DNA from: Triplophysa rosa
Taxonomy: Eukaryota; Chordata; Actinopteri; Cypriniformes; Nemacheilidae
Direction of reading: 5' to 3'
Assembly: GCF_024868665.1 (NCBI RefSeq)
Contig: NW_026634485.1
Location: 62,001-126,000 of the forward strand
DNA: 64,000 bases
Of the stretch, positions 10,626-19,972 are shown piece after piece. The position numbers and the translations under genes were made by a program. How positions within the stretch are numbered: the stretch's first letter is position 1; each line of letters begins with the position of its first letter. Under the pieces are notes generated by a model, which did not search any database, was not told the DNA's origin, and was given only the letters and a program-made list of their open reading frames with translations.

Positions 10626-11012
10626 CCAGAAGGGTGGCGACCTCGGCCCGAAGTATGGGAACATCCTAGCCTCTGACTGAGGTATATCGGATGCCCTGAA
10701 ACTTGGCGGGCATGAGGCGACTGGATCGCGTAGCCGAGACGGATCGTCTTCCCTAGCCAGCCTGACAGCCTGGGAAGCCGGACAGTCTCCCAGAATTGAG
10801 TCGGGGACTAAAGGTACGATCTTTTTCATCGTCCCCCCGGGGGGTGGTTCGATGGCTAGCAGTACGGATTCCTTGCCGGGGGAGGTCCCCCGGGGAGGAG
10901 ATCGGCTCTGCTGTTTTTCCTGCCTGGCGACTGTTTTTCCTGCCAGAGTGCTGAGGACTGGTGTTTATACTCGACATTGCGCTTCGCCATGACGCATCGT
11001 CGAGTTTGCCGT

Positions 11013-12416
11013 TCACCGTCGTGCAGAGGGTGGGAGCGGCTGTGATAACCCAGAGAGAGAGGAAACTCTCTTTTGAGAGTAAGTGGGCGCTAGCCCCCCA
11101 GAGGGGGCCAGCAAATGGAGAGACGGGGCAGGATCCGTCCCTATCCGACTTCCCAGCGATGTGGCTAGGGTCGGGCCCAATGGTAGCCTCGATCCCCCTG
11201 AGGTCTTCCCTTGAGGGCCGCATAGCCACGGCTGCTGATGGGGCGATGGTCTCCTCTTCGCTGTCTCCTCCAGGGGGGCCGCCTGAGTGGGGGCCCAGAG
11301 CTGGAGGGCGTCGAAGAGGACCAGGGCTGCTGGGAAGCAGACAGTGCACGGGACTCGACGGCCGAGGCGGCCGAGTCGCGACACGGAGGACTGCTTCTTT
11401 ACTGTCGAGAACCCTCCGGGGGAGACCGCGTGCGGGTCTCGTGCCCCCCGACGGGCGGGGGGTGAGCGGAGCCGCTGCGGCTCGACACTAACACCAACCA
11501 GCCCCCCTTGTGAGACGGGTGCGTCGAGAAAGCGGACCTTCTCAGCGTTACTCATCTGCGCAAGGATCGGCCAGAGGAGTTTCTCATGGACCACAAGTGT
11601 GGACATCGTCCGACCCAGGGCCCGCGTGGTCACCTTGGTCGCCTGTAGAGCAAGGTCGGTGGCGGCGCGGAGTTCCTGCATAAGCGCTGGGTCGTCTTAC
11701 CCTCGTGGAGCTCTCTCAACGCCCTGGCCTGGCAGGAGCCATAGCGTGGAGAGAGGAGGCAGCTTGGTCTGCCGCAATGTAAGCTCTCGACACCAGAGAT
11801 GCCAAGACACCACATGCTTTGAACGGGAGTCTAGGTCGAGCCCCCCAGGTGGCCGCTGCCTACGGGCATGAGTGCACCGTGGCGGCATACTCCACCTGGG
11901 GGAGAACGACGTATCCTCCAGCTGTCTCAACCTCTAGGGAAGAGAGGGTGACCGAACTTTGTTTGACGTGAAACGTGCCGGAAAGGGGGCGTTCCAGGTC
12001 TTACTAAGTTCCTCATGCACTTCCGGTAAACACGGCACTGGGGGCGGGCGCGGCTTGGAGCCGCGCTCAAACCCGAGGCGCCATGTAGCCAGCCTCGAGT
12101 GCCGGGAGAGGCAGTGCGGGCACTGCAACCCAACACTCACGGCGGCCCGGGAAAGCATGGCTGACATTTCAACGTCCGTTTCTTCCTGGGCTCGACCCCC
12201 CCGAGGGAGGGAGCCCGAGGAATCGTCGGAGTCGGATGGCAGTGCGTCACTCCCCGATGCTGCAAGAGACACCTCATCATCACGCATCGTGTCCGAATAC
12301 GTGATTGAGGAATAAGATGGCGGACTGTCTCCTGGGGAACGGTCAGACGAGCGAGACGAGGTGTGAACGGTGCGTGAGCCAATGGCTGGCGGATTATCGC
12401 TCACAGTAATCCTCAT
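11013..12416 (-). pseudogene. DIRS copy 1 gag-like protein
   Basis: Two main pieces. 12416-11934 begins MRITVSDNPPAIG, has a Ser/Asp-rich region (SDALPSDSDDSSGS) and a segment PPPVPCLPEVHEELSKTWNA. 11681-11013 reads MQELRAATDLALQATKVTTR, then AQMSNAEKVRFLDAPVSQGG and a Pro/Arg-rich tail. Copy 2 carries the same motifs (QMSNAEKVRFLDAPISQGG). The protein is presumed to be the particle or nucleic-acid-binding protein of the element. The connecting part (11690-11930) is in a third frame. A further upstream segment (12418-12825) may belong to it. Confidence 0.7.
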
Positions 12417-12841
12417 ATCACCCTCGCTGCTTGCCGTAGCGGACGGCAGGGCCGTAGTCCTGCCGCCACGGAACGGGGAGCAAATGAGGTGGTGGCTGAG
12501 TCCCGTGGGAACACAGCCACCCGTGACGCAACGTCTGAATCATCACCGCCCGCAGTGCGGGCAGGACGTATCCACAACGTCTGCCCCAGCGTACTGGATG
12601 CAGGTATCGTGTCCGTCCCCCTCCTTGATGACTGTGTTGCACCCATGAGAACAGCGGGACAAGCCACGCTGGAGAAATTTGCTCTTTTAGAAAAGGAAAT
12701 TTGCTCGAACACCTCCGGAACTGCCGAGACGCCCAGGGGAGAGTCACTGCAAGAAGGGACCGTCCGCTGTCCACGTCGTAGATTCCTGCAGAAAGAATGA
12801 TCACCAAGATCGTAGAGAAGCTCATCAGATGCGTAGGCTCT

Positions 12842-13045
12842 GAAGAACAAAAGGTGAATGAATGAGCACGCCGGCTTCCCTCTTATACCCGGACATCCGG
12901 GGAGGAGCCCGGCATGCAAATTTAATTCGCCAATTTTCATTGGCCTTTTCTAAATACTCAGAAGATGATAGGTTCTCAAGACAAACCCCATTCTGTCTGT
13001 TCGACACAACGTCAAGAAACCGACAGAAAGGGAACTTCTCTCTCA
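12842..13045 (-). repeat. DIRS copy 1, right (5') inverted terminal repeat
   Basis: It carries AGGTGAATGAATGAGCACG, TTATACCCGGACATCCGG, GGCATGCAAATTTAATTCG and CCCCATTCTGTCTGTTCGAC, ending GACAGAAAGGGAAC. It is the inverse counterpart of 5985-6170 and matches 19500-19665 in copy 2. The TATA-like TTATACCC would suit a promoter at the element's 5' end. Confidence 0.75.
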
Positions 13046-14454
13046 CTGAAGCAGACAAAGGTAAGGCATCTATAGCGTGTAAGAACTCAATGGAAGGCTG
13101 TGGCTTTAATCCTATGGCAGGCAGAACACTACATCCAGTTGCAAACATAAGAATTTTGTCCAGTGAACAGTTAGAGCTGCCTTCTGAGAAAAAAAAGAGA
13201 AAAATGCGAGAAGGCTGAGTACTAAGATAATCATCCATGGAGTTTTATGTATGTGTGTGTTAATGGTCTATGCCATTTTATGTATGTACTAACTGTTCCA
13301 ATTACCAAGAAACCACCAATACCAATCAGTCCCATTACTTGCCTTCTGCATCCAGAAGATAGTGTCTCCAAAAGGCCACTGTAATGTTTTCTTGTGTCCG
13401 CCTGTTACTTCCAACAATGGAGTAACGAATTTCAAATAACTCATCCAGGCTGTCCGCAGTAAGTGACTTTTCTGGGCTGCAAAAAAAGGGGTCTGAAGGC
13501 ATCTTTATGTTCAACAACAACATCCAACAATCCTAGAGTCTTCAGGCCCTCCTTGAATCTTCAAGAACAAAAAGAATAAAAATGGGATGCTGGAGTTAAC
13601 TAATCCTCAATAGGGTAATCACAACATGGAGCGGAGGCCACACCCAACCACCTGACTCTACAAATGTACTCTGTTTACTTTAAAGTTGTAAATAAAAAAA
13701 TAAAGATATCAAGGTTACATTTTCACAGAATGTTCTTTACATCATGTCATCACAATCACCCTGGATGTAAAAATAATTTGAGCTAATTTTTTTAACAGAC
13801 AGGATCACTTATAAAATAAATTAAAAAATGGATAACAGGCTAAGTTTGAAATGCCATAAAACCCATGCCATTGTTAATCCTAACAAGTAAAATAGTATGG
13901 CATTCAGAGCTATGCCTTACTATCCAAATATGTCAAAATATTATGAAATTATCATCATCATTATTATTGAGTTAATGGTCTAAGATTTAAGTATTAAGTA
14001 TAAAAGTATTCCTGAGAGCCGAGTAATCATACATCATACTAACCGATCAAGTGGACCATAGAGTCTGTTCACAACTTGGAACAAGAGGATGTCTTGCAAA
14101 AGCAGATCTTTGTCTTGAAGGCACTAGTACTATACTGTATATGCGGGTCATAGTGTCAAAATGATTGACAGGTATGATTGATGGGGTCATTGACCTTTGC
14201 GGAGGGGGGGTTGGGGGTTGAATTACTTCCGGACCACCCAGGTTGCGAGGGACCACCCCCTTTGCATTGACCTTTGACCGTATCCGCCCCCTTAGTGTGG
14301 TACCGCCCACGTCGCGTTGAACTTTTGACCGTGCCATCACATTACATTTTTCCGGGGGCATGTTTTAGGGCATGTTTTAGGATGTATTGCTACATATCTT
14401 TAGCATGAATGAAAATATGTAATTTAAAGGAGATGATGATATCATTATTAATAC
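13046..14454. other. 1.4-kb spacer between divergent DIRS copies
   Basis: Mostly AT-rich and unrelated to DIRS sequence. It contains the HECT-like exon fragment at 13343-13561. A short plus-strand frame ends at 13218 with ELPSEKKKRKMREG (unrecognised). Confidence 0.5.
13343..13561 (-). pseudogene. HECT/G2E3-like exon fragment
   Basis: A minus-strand acceptor (pyrimidine-rich, TTGTTCTTGAAG) at about 13562 opens an uninterrupted frame: FKEGLKTLGLLDVVVEHKDA, then SPEKSLTADSLDELFEIRYS and TQENITVAFWRHYLLDAEG. It ends near a possible donor GGCAA|GTAATG. The pattern (GLKTLG..., LTADSL..LF, W..YL) recalls the region before the HECT domain in fish G2E3-like proteins, which often travel with mobile DNA. 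No neighbouring exon was found, so it is an orphan. The family call is from memory of motifs and moderate at best. Confidence 0.45.
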
Positions 14455-14457
14455 AAA

Positions 14458-15500
14458 ATGTCAGCCATGCTTTCCCGGGCCGCCGGCATTGGGTTGCGGT
14501 GCATCGCACTGCCTCTCCCAACGCTCACAGCTGGATACACGGTACCTCGGGCTTGAGAGCGGCTCCAAGCCGCACTCGCCCCACTGCCATGTTCCCCCGG
14601 AAGTGCATGAGGAACTTAGTACGACCTGGAACGCCCCCCTTCGGCGCGTACACGTCAACTAGTTCCATCGCCCTTTCTTCCCTCGATGGTGGGGCAGCTA
14701 GAGGATACGTCGATGTCCCCCAGGGGCTCGACCTAGACTCCCGTCCAAAGCACGTAGGTTTTTCGGCATCTGAGGTGTCGAGAGCTTACTCTGCTGTGGG
14801 CCAAGCTGTCCCCTCTCTCCACGCTATGGCCATCCTGCAGGTCCATCAGGCCAATGCGCTGTGAGAGCTCCACGAGGTTAAGACCGACCCAGCGCTTATG
14901 CAGGAACTCCGCGCCGTCACCGACATCGCTCTACGGGCAACCAAGGTGACCGCGCGTGCCCTGAGTCGGGCGATGTCCACACTTGTGGTCCAGGAGAGAC
15001 ACCTCTGGCTGAACCTTGCACAGATGAGTAATGCCGAGAAAGTCCGCTTTCTCGACGCACCCATCTCGCAAGGGGGGGCTGTTTGGTGATACGGTCGAGC
15101 CGCAGTTCTCGACAGTAAAGGAGCAGACAGAGGATATCAAGTATATTCTCCCCAGCCGCGCCTCGACCGCCCTCTGGCCACCGAGATCCCGTGCACCGTC
15201 TGCTTCCCAGCAGCCCTGGTCCTCTTCGAGACATCGAAGAGGAGACCACCACCCCTTCAGCAGCCGCGGCGGAAGCCAAAGCGGCCCTCATGGGAAGACC
15301 CCAGGGAGATCGAGAATACCTTCGGGTCCGACCCCAGCCATTCCATCGCTGGTTGGTCGATCTGGGACGGTTCCTGCCCCGTCCCAACAGCCCACTTCTA
15401 AGAGTTTTCTTTCTCTCTGGGCATTTATCACAGCCGCTCTCACCCTCTACACGACTGTGTTCGGCAACTCGACGTTGCGTCACAGCGAGACCCAATGTCG
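14458..15500 (+). pseudogene. DIRS copy 2 gag-like protein, truncated
   Basis: Pieces in alternating frames: MLSRAAGIG at the start, LDSRPKHVGFSASEVSRAYS (14730-14800), MQELRAVTDIALRATKVTAR (14898), QMSNAEKVRFLDAPISQGG (to about 15078), then DTVEPQFSTVKEQTEDIKYI with a Pro/Ser/Arg-rich tail to about 15500. There is an in-frame stop at about 14861 and a shift near 15090. Confidence 0.7.
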
Positions 15501-15703
15501 AGGATAATCAGCAGCCTACGCACTCTCAATCGACGGTGCGTTGTGCCACATCATCGTCTGGGTATTATCACAGCCGCTCTCACCCTCTACACGACGGTGT
15601 ACGGCAACTCGACGTTGCGGCAAGACCCAATGTCGAGGATAATCATCAGCCTAAGCACTGTCATTCGATGGTGCGTTGTGCTACATCATCGACAGGCAGG
15701 TAA
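15429..15703 (+). repeat. tandem duplication of about 140 bp in DIRS copy 2
   Basis: The segment CACAGCCGCTCTCACCCTCT...TGTGC(C/T)ACATCATCG occurs at 15429-15566 and again at 15569-15703. Both carry GGCAACTCGACGTTGCG and CCCAATGTCGAGGATAATCA. Such a duplication is absent at the matching point of copy 1. Confidence 0.75.
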
Positions 15704-16014
15704 AACTGCAGAGCCAATCTCCTCTCCTGGGCCCCCCCCCCACGGTGAGGGATCCGCACTGCCAGCCATCGAACCACCCCCTGGAGGTCGATGAAGCAGA
15801 ACGTACCCCTAGCCTCCCTGTCTCGGTTCCTGGGAGCCTGACAAGAGCTTCCCAAACCGTCACGGTGACTATGGGATACGGTCTGTCTCGGCTACGCGAT
15901 CCAACTCCCCAGACGCCCGCCCATGTTTCGGGGCATCCTCTCAACCTCAGTCAGAGGCAAGGATGCTCCCGTGCTTCGGTCCGAGGTCACCACCCCTCTG
16001 GAGAGGAAGCGATC

Positions 16015-16700
16015 GTGCTCGTCCCTCTAGCCGAGATGTTCAACGGGTTTTACAGCCCGTACTTTATCGTCCCCAAAAAAGCGGGGGTTGATAGATCTGC
16101 GTACCCTGAACAGGCACCTACTCAAGCTACCGTTCAGGATGCTCACGCAGAAGCACATCCTGGCAACTATCAGATGTCAAGATGGATTCATGGCAATCCA
16201 CCTGAAGGACGCTTACTCTCATGTCTCGATTCTCTCTCATCATCGCCCGTTCCTACGGTTCGCTTTTGAGGGTCAGGCATATTAGTACAGAGTCCTCCCT
16301 TTCCGTCTGTCCCTGTCTCACGAGTCTTCATGAAGATCGTGGAAGCCGCCCTCACTCCCCTCAGGGAGAAAGGTGTGCGGGTACTAAACTATCTCAACGA
16401 CTGGCTCATTTGACACACTCGCGAGATCTGTTATGTACACACCGGGACCTAGTGCTTCGGCACCTAGATCGATTGGGACCACAGGTCAACCGAGAAAAGA
16501 GCAAGCTCTCCCCTGTGCAGAGCATCCTCTTTTTTGGTATGGAACTCAACTCTGTCTTCTATTACAGCGCGACTGACTACAGAAAAGGCTCAGTCAGTGT
16601 TGAACTGCCTGGAATATTTCAAGCAGTCAGCGGTCCCCCTGAAATTCAGAGGCTCCTGGGCACATGGCATCCTCGGCGGTGGTGAGACTGCTCCAACACT
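16015..16700 (+). pseudogene. DIRS copy 2 reverse transcriptase
   Basis: Reading across frames: LAEMFNGFYSPYFIVPKK (16025-16080), LRTLNRHLLKLPFRMLTQKH (16094), AIHLKDAYSHVSIL, HHRPFLRFAFEGQAY (to 16285, then a stop), and further motifs ending KSKLSPVQSILFFGMELNS (about 16500). The loop expected to hold the catalytic aspartates reads LNYLNDWLI followed by a stop (16384-16413). The first aspartate of the Y-x-D-D-type box is therefore asparagine and the enzyme is inactive. Copy 1 lacks this loop altogether. Confidence 0.78.
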
Positions 16701-16797
16701 GGCTACAGAGGCGAGTTCCCTGGAGAGCGTGGCACACCGGCAGCAGGCGGATGGTGATTACGCCTCTCTGCCGACGCACCATAACCCCTGATCTCCA

Positions 16798-17255
16798 ATG
16801 ACTTTTCTACGGATGGGGGTCCCTCTTGGCCAGGTCATGAGGCGCGTCGTGGTGTCGACAGACGCCTCCCTGCAGGGTTGGTGTGCCGTGTGCAATGGGC
16901 ACGCAGTGTTGGGGCGATGGACGGGCCCCTGCCTGAGCAGGCATATCAACTGCCTAGAGTTGTTGTATGTGCTACTTGCACTGAAGGGGCTACAACCTCT
17001 CGTGCAGGACAAGCACGTGCTGGTCAGGTCGGACAGCACAACTGCAATATCGTATATCAACCGCCAGGGTGGCGTTCGCTCACGGCAGCTAACACGACTC
17101 GCCCGACGCCTCCTCCTGTGGAGTCAGCAGGTGACCCGCCCCCTGCGTGCCACACATATCCAAGGCGACCTGAACCAGACAGCCGATGCGCTCTCTCGTC
17201 AGCCTATGCCTCGCGTAGAGTGGCGACTCCACCGCAGTCCAGCTCATTTGGGTGC
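16798..17255 (+). pseudogene. DIRS copy 2 RNase H domain
   Basis: In frame from 16798: RRVVVSTDASLQGWCAV (first acidic residue in STDAS), HINCLELLYVLLALKGL (glutamate), VLVRSDSTTAISYINRQGG (aspartate), THIQGDLNQTADALSR (last acidic site). This is the D-E-D-D order of an RNase H. The domain would remove RNA from cDNA during reverse transcription. After 17255 the original frame continues in +2 (VQFEQAQVDLFASLETTHC), so a frameshift lies near 17250. Confidence 0.78.
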
Positions 17256-18637
17256 AGTTCGAGCAGGCCCAGGTAGACCTGTTCGCCTCCCTCGAAACCA
17301 CCCATTGCCCGCTTTGGTACTCTCTGACCGAGGGACCCCTCGGCACGGATGCCCTAGCGCACAGCTGGCAGAGGGACAAGTGGAAGTATGCCTTCTCCCC
17401 AGTGAGCCTCATTGCACAGACCCTGTGCAAGGTCAGGGAAGAGGAGCAGCAAGTGTTACTCGTTGCGCCACACTGGCCCAACCGGACTTGGTTCTCGGAG
17501 CTAATGCTCTTGACGACAGCTCCCCCCTGGCCGATTCCCCTGACGAAGGACCTGCTTTCCCAGGGGAAGGGCACGTTATGGCATCCCAGGCCAGACCTCT
17601 GGAACCTCCATGTCTGGCCTCTGCACGGGACGAGGAGATCCAGAGTGGTCTGCCCCCAGCGGTGGTAGCTACCATATCTCAGGCTAGGGCACCTGCCACT
17701 AGGCGACTGTACGCCTACAAGTGGTGCCTCTTCTCGACCTGGTGTGCTTCTCGAGGAGAAGACCCACGGAGTTGTGCGATCGGGTCCGTGCTGTCCTTCC
17801 TACAAGAGAGACTCGAGACTAACCTCTCCCCCTCCACACTGAAAGTGTATGTAGCCGCCATTGCTGCTCATCACAACTCAGTTGCTGGGAAGTCTCTAGG
17901 GCAGCACGACCTGGTCATTAGGTTCCTAAAGGGCGTGAGGAGGTGTAACCCACCTCGTCCGCGCTCCATACCCTCTTGGGACCTGGATGTAGCCCTGACA
18001 GGTCTCACCAGGTGCCCCTTCGAGCCCCTAGGGGATGCCTCTCTTCCTCATCTCACGATGAAGACGGTTCTCCTTATGGCGCTCGCCTCCATCAAGAGGG
18101 TAGGGGATCTACAGGCTTTCTCCGTGTCCCCTGACTGCCTAGAATTCGGACCCAGGGATTCTCACCTTATCCTGAGACCTCAGCCCGGCTACGTGCCCAA
18201 GGTTCCCACCGCTCCCTTTCGGGACCAGGTGGTGAACTTACAGGCGCTCCCCACTGAGGAGGAAGACCCAACCCCGTCCGTGTTGTGTCCAGTACGCACG
18301 CTGCGCCTCTACCTCTACAGAGCTTCAGGAGCTCGGATCAGCTCTTTGTCTGTTTCGGAGGTCAGCAGCAGGGGAGAGCTGTCTCCAAGCAGAGGTTGGC
18401 CCACTGGATTGTGGACGCTGTCAAGGCAGCTTACCAATCCCTAAATCGCCCGTGCCCCCTAGGAGTGAGGGCCCACTCCACCCGGGGTGTAGCCTCCTCT
18501 TGGGCTCTGGCACGGGGGGGGCCTCTCTCGCAGACATTTGCAGAGCTGCGGGTTGGGCTACACCCAACACCTTCGCAAGGTTTTACAACCTCCGCGTAGA
18601 GACGGTGTCAGCCCGCGTCCTGCATGGCCACATGTAG
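17252..18637 (+). pseudogene. DIRS copy 2 linker and tyrosine recombinase
   Basis: The linker (17252-17560) reads LVAPHWPNRTWFSEL. After a shift near 17600 the recombinase runs: SGLPPAVVATISQARAP, NLSPSTLKVYVAAIAAHHN (core-binding), ALASIKRVGDLQAFSV (catalytic Arg I). At about 18300 the frame shifts. It then reads VRAHSTRGVASSWALA (HxxR intact), shifts again in a run of seven G at about 18518, and ends ADICRAAGWATPNTFARFYNL with the tyrosine nucleophile and a stop at 18635-18637. All hallmark residues are visible, but at least three frameshifts separate them. Confidence 0.82.
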
Positions 18638-19317
18638 GACCGGCAACTGGTAGGGTGTACGCCTTTTCGGTTCTTTTCCCCCTCTCTCGAGTGGGTCAGT
18701 ATACCGATTCAGCCTCCCTTCTTTCCCCACTGGGCGAAGAACAGGCACTCCATCCATCACTAAGCAAGCACCTTCTGGGGCGGGTTGGGCAGAGCAGCCC
18801 TGCCCCTTAGGCCGGGTATCTCCAGAGTTATTCGCAACATAGCTCTAACTGGACCTAGTGCTACCAGACGTTGCAACCCCCCAGTAGGGCGGTTCCGTCT
18901 GATGTATCTTCATGCTGGTTCCCACCTTGGTAACCCATGACCTCCCCAGGTAGACCTCCACCTCGCGGTTTCTCTTCAACTGCTCTTTCTTCCCATGAGT
19001 TCTCCCCCATCGGTGAGACCATGTTGGTATCTCCACTAGACTCCTCCCTGTGGTAGGATGTGGTCTCTGTAGCGCATCCCCCACTTGAGGAAGTAGCGCT
19101 TACCCAGTGGCCTTACGGTTCCGGGCGGCTTCTCGCTGTTAGAGAAACAAGGCCGCCGCCTGTGAGGCCGAAGGTAGGGGCCTTCCCACCTTTCAAGAAA
19201 GCTCTGGGACCCCCTACCTACCCACTGGTAGGTTACAATTTCGCGGTAGTGCTCACGGCTGACACGCCCAGGCCAGTCACCGTCGCTTCATTGAGATTGT
19301 GACAGGGCACAGTGTTA
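18638..19317 (+). other. DIRS copy 2 3' untranslated region
   Basis: GC-rich sequence between the recombinase stop and the terminal repeat with no coding pattern. It corresponds to copy 1's 6346-7030. Confidence 0.5.
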
Positions 19318-19700
19318 TGGCGTTTTCCATTGGAACCCCATCTGTCGGTTCGACACAACGTCGAGAGACCGACAGAAAGGGAACGTCTTGGTTACGTTTG
19401 TAACCTCGGTTCCCTGATGGAGGGAACGAGACATTGTGTCCTCTTGCCACAATACGTGCTGTCCTCTGCAGCAGTCGTGAGAGGTCTCAGGCTCCTCAGA
19501 ACTAAGGTGAATGAATGATGCACACCGTCTCCCTTTTATACCCGGATTTCCGGGGCGGAGTCCGGCATGCAAATTTCATTTGCCACTTTTCATTGGCCTT
19601 TTCTAAGTAGTCGGAAGCGATTGGTTCTCAGGGACGAACCCCATCTGTCGGTTCGACACAACGTCTCGTTCCCCCGAGGTTACAAACGTAACCGAGACGT
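19318..19700 (+). repeat. DIRS copy 2 right terminal repeat
   Basis: It contains two copies of CCATCTGTCGGTTCGACACAA (about 19335 and 19643), the GGTTACGTTTGTAACC palindrome, TGGAGGGAACGAGAC with its inverse, TTATACCCGGATTTCCGG and GGCATGCAAATTTCATTTG. It matches the left end of copy 1 in inverse orientation. Confidence 0.78.
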
Positions 19701-19972
19701 TTTCCATGCCACAGCCATTAATCTCCAAAGATACCTCAACATCCAAGGGGTTTTCTTGTAGAGCCTGTATGGTATACCATTGGGTCCAGGAGCTGAAGCT
19801 GATCTTGCCCGTTTTACTGCACTCTCAACTTCGCCCCATTTAGGGGGCCTTGTGTCCATCTGGTGTTCTGGTAGCTGAATTGGTGGCATGTCCTCTGGAA
19901 TGGAGATTGGCTCATGCCTCTGATTGTCGGAATACATTTTCCGTAGGTGTTCCTCAATATCTGTTATAGGTT
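19701..19972 (-). pseudogene. LINE reverse-transcriptase N-terminal fragment
   Basis: On the minus strand, after an acceptor-like CCTATAACAG, the frame gives EEHLRKMYSDNQRHEPISIP, then RPPKWGEVESAVKRARSASA, PGPNGIPYRLYKKTPWMLRY and WRLMAVAWK. The KxxSAPGPNGIPYRxYK pattern is the fingers motif of non-LTR reverse transcriptases. It appears to belong to the same family as the 3' piece at 1340-2730. The DIRS copy 2 end abuts its 3' side. Confidence 0.7.

Larger units (their letters stand above)
5985..13045 (-). mobile_element. DIRS-type tyrosine-recombinase retrotransposon, copy 1
   Basis: A roughly 7-kb element read on the minus strand in the order gag-like, reverse transcriptase, RNase H, tyrosine recombinase, between inverted terminal repeats. 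The left (5985-6345) and right (12842-13045) ends share, in inverse orientation, the segment with AGGTGAATGAATG, TTATACCCG, GGCATGCAA and CCCCATTCTGTC. Inverted terminal repeats with a tyrosine recombinase, and no DDE integrase, define DIRS elements. The copy is dead: it has many frame breaks, an RT deletion that removes the catalytic loop, an internal duplication of the RNase H-recombinase block, and loss of the recombinase HxxR arginine. It is far more GC-rich than its surroundings. Confidence 0.9.
14455..19700 (+). mobile_element. DIRS-type retrotransposon, copy 2 (5'-truncated)
   Basis: It starts abruptly at ATGTCAGCCATGCTTTCCCG, which aligns with the middle of copy 1's gag (about 12160), so the promoter/left terminal repeat and gag start are missing. 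It then reads gag-like, RT, RNase H and tyrosine recombinase, and has a complete-looking right terminal region (19318-19700). Copies 1 and 2 point away from each other, making a large imperfect inverted repeat. The coding parts have several compensating frameshifts, but the recombinase keeps its catalytic residues better than copy 1. Confidence 0.9.
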
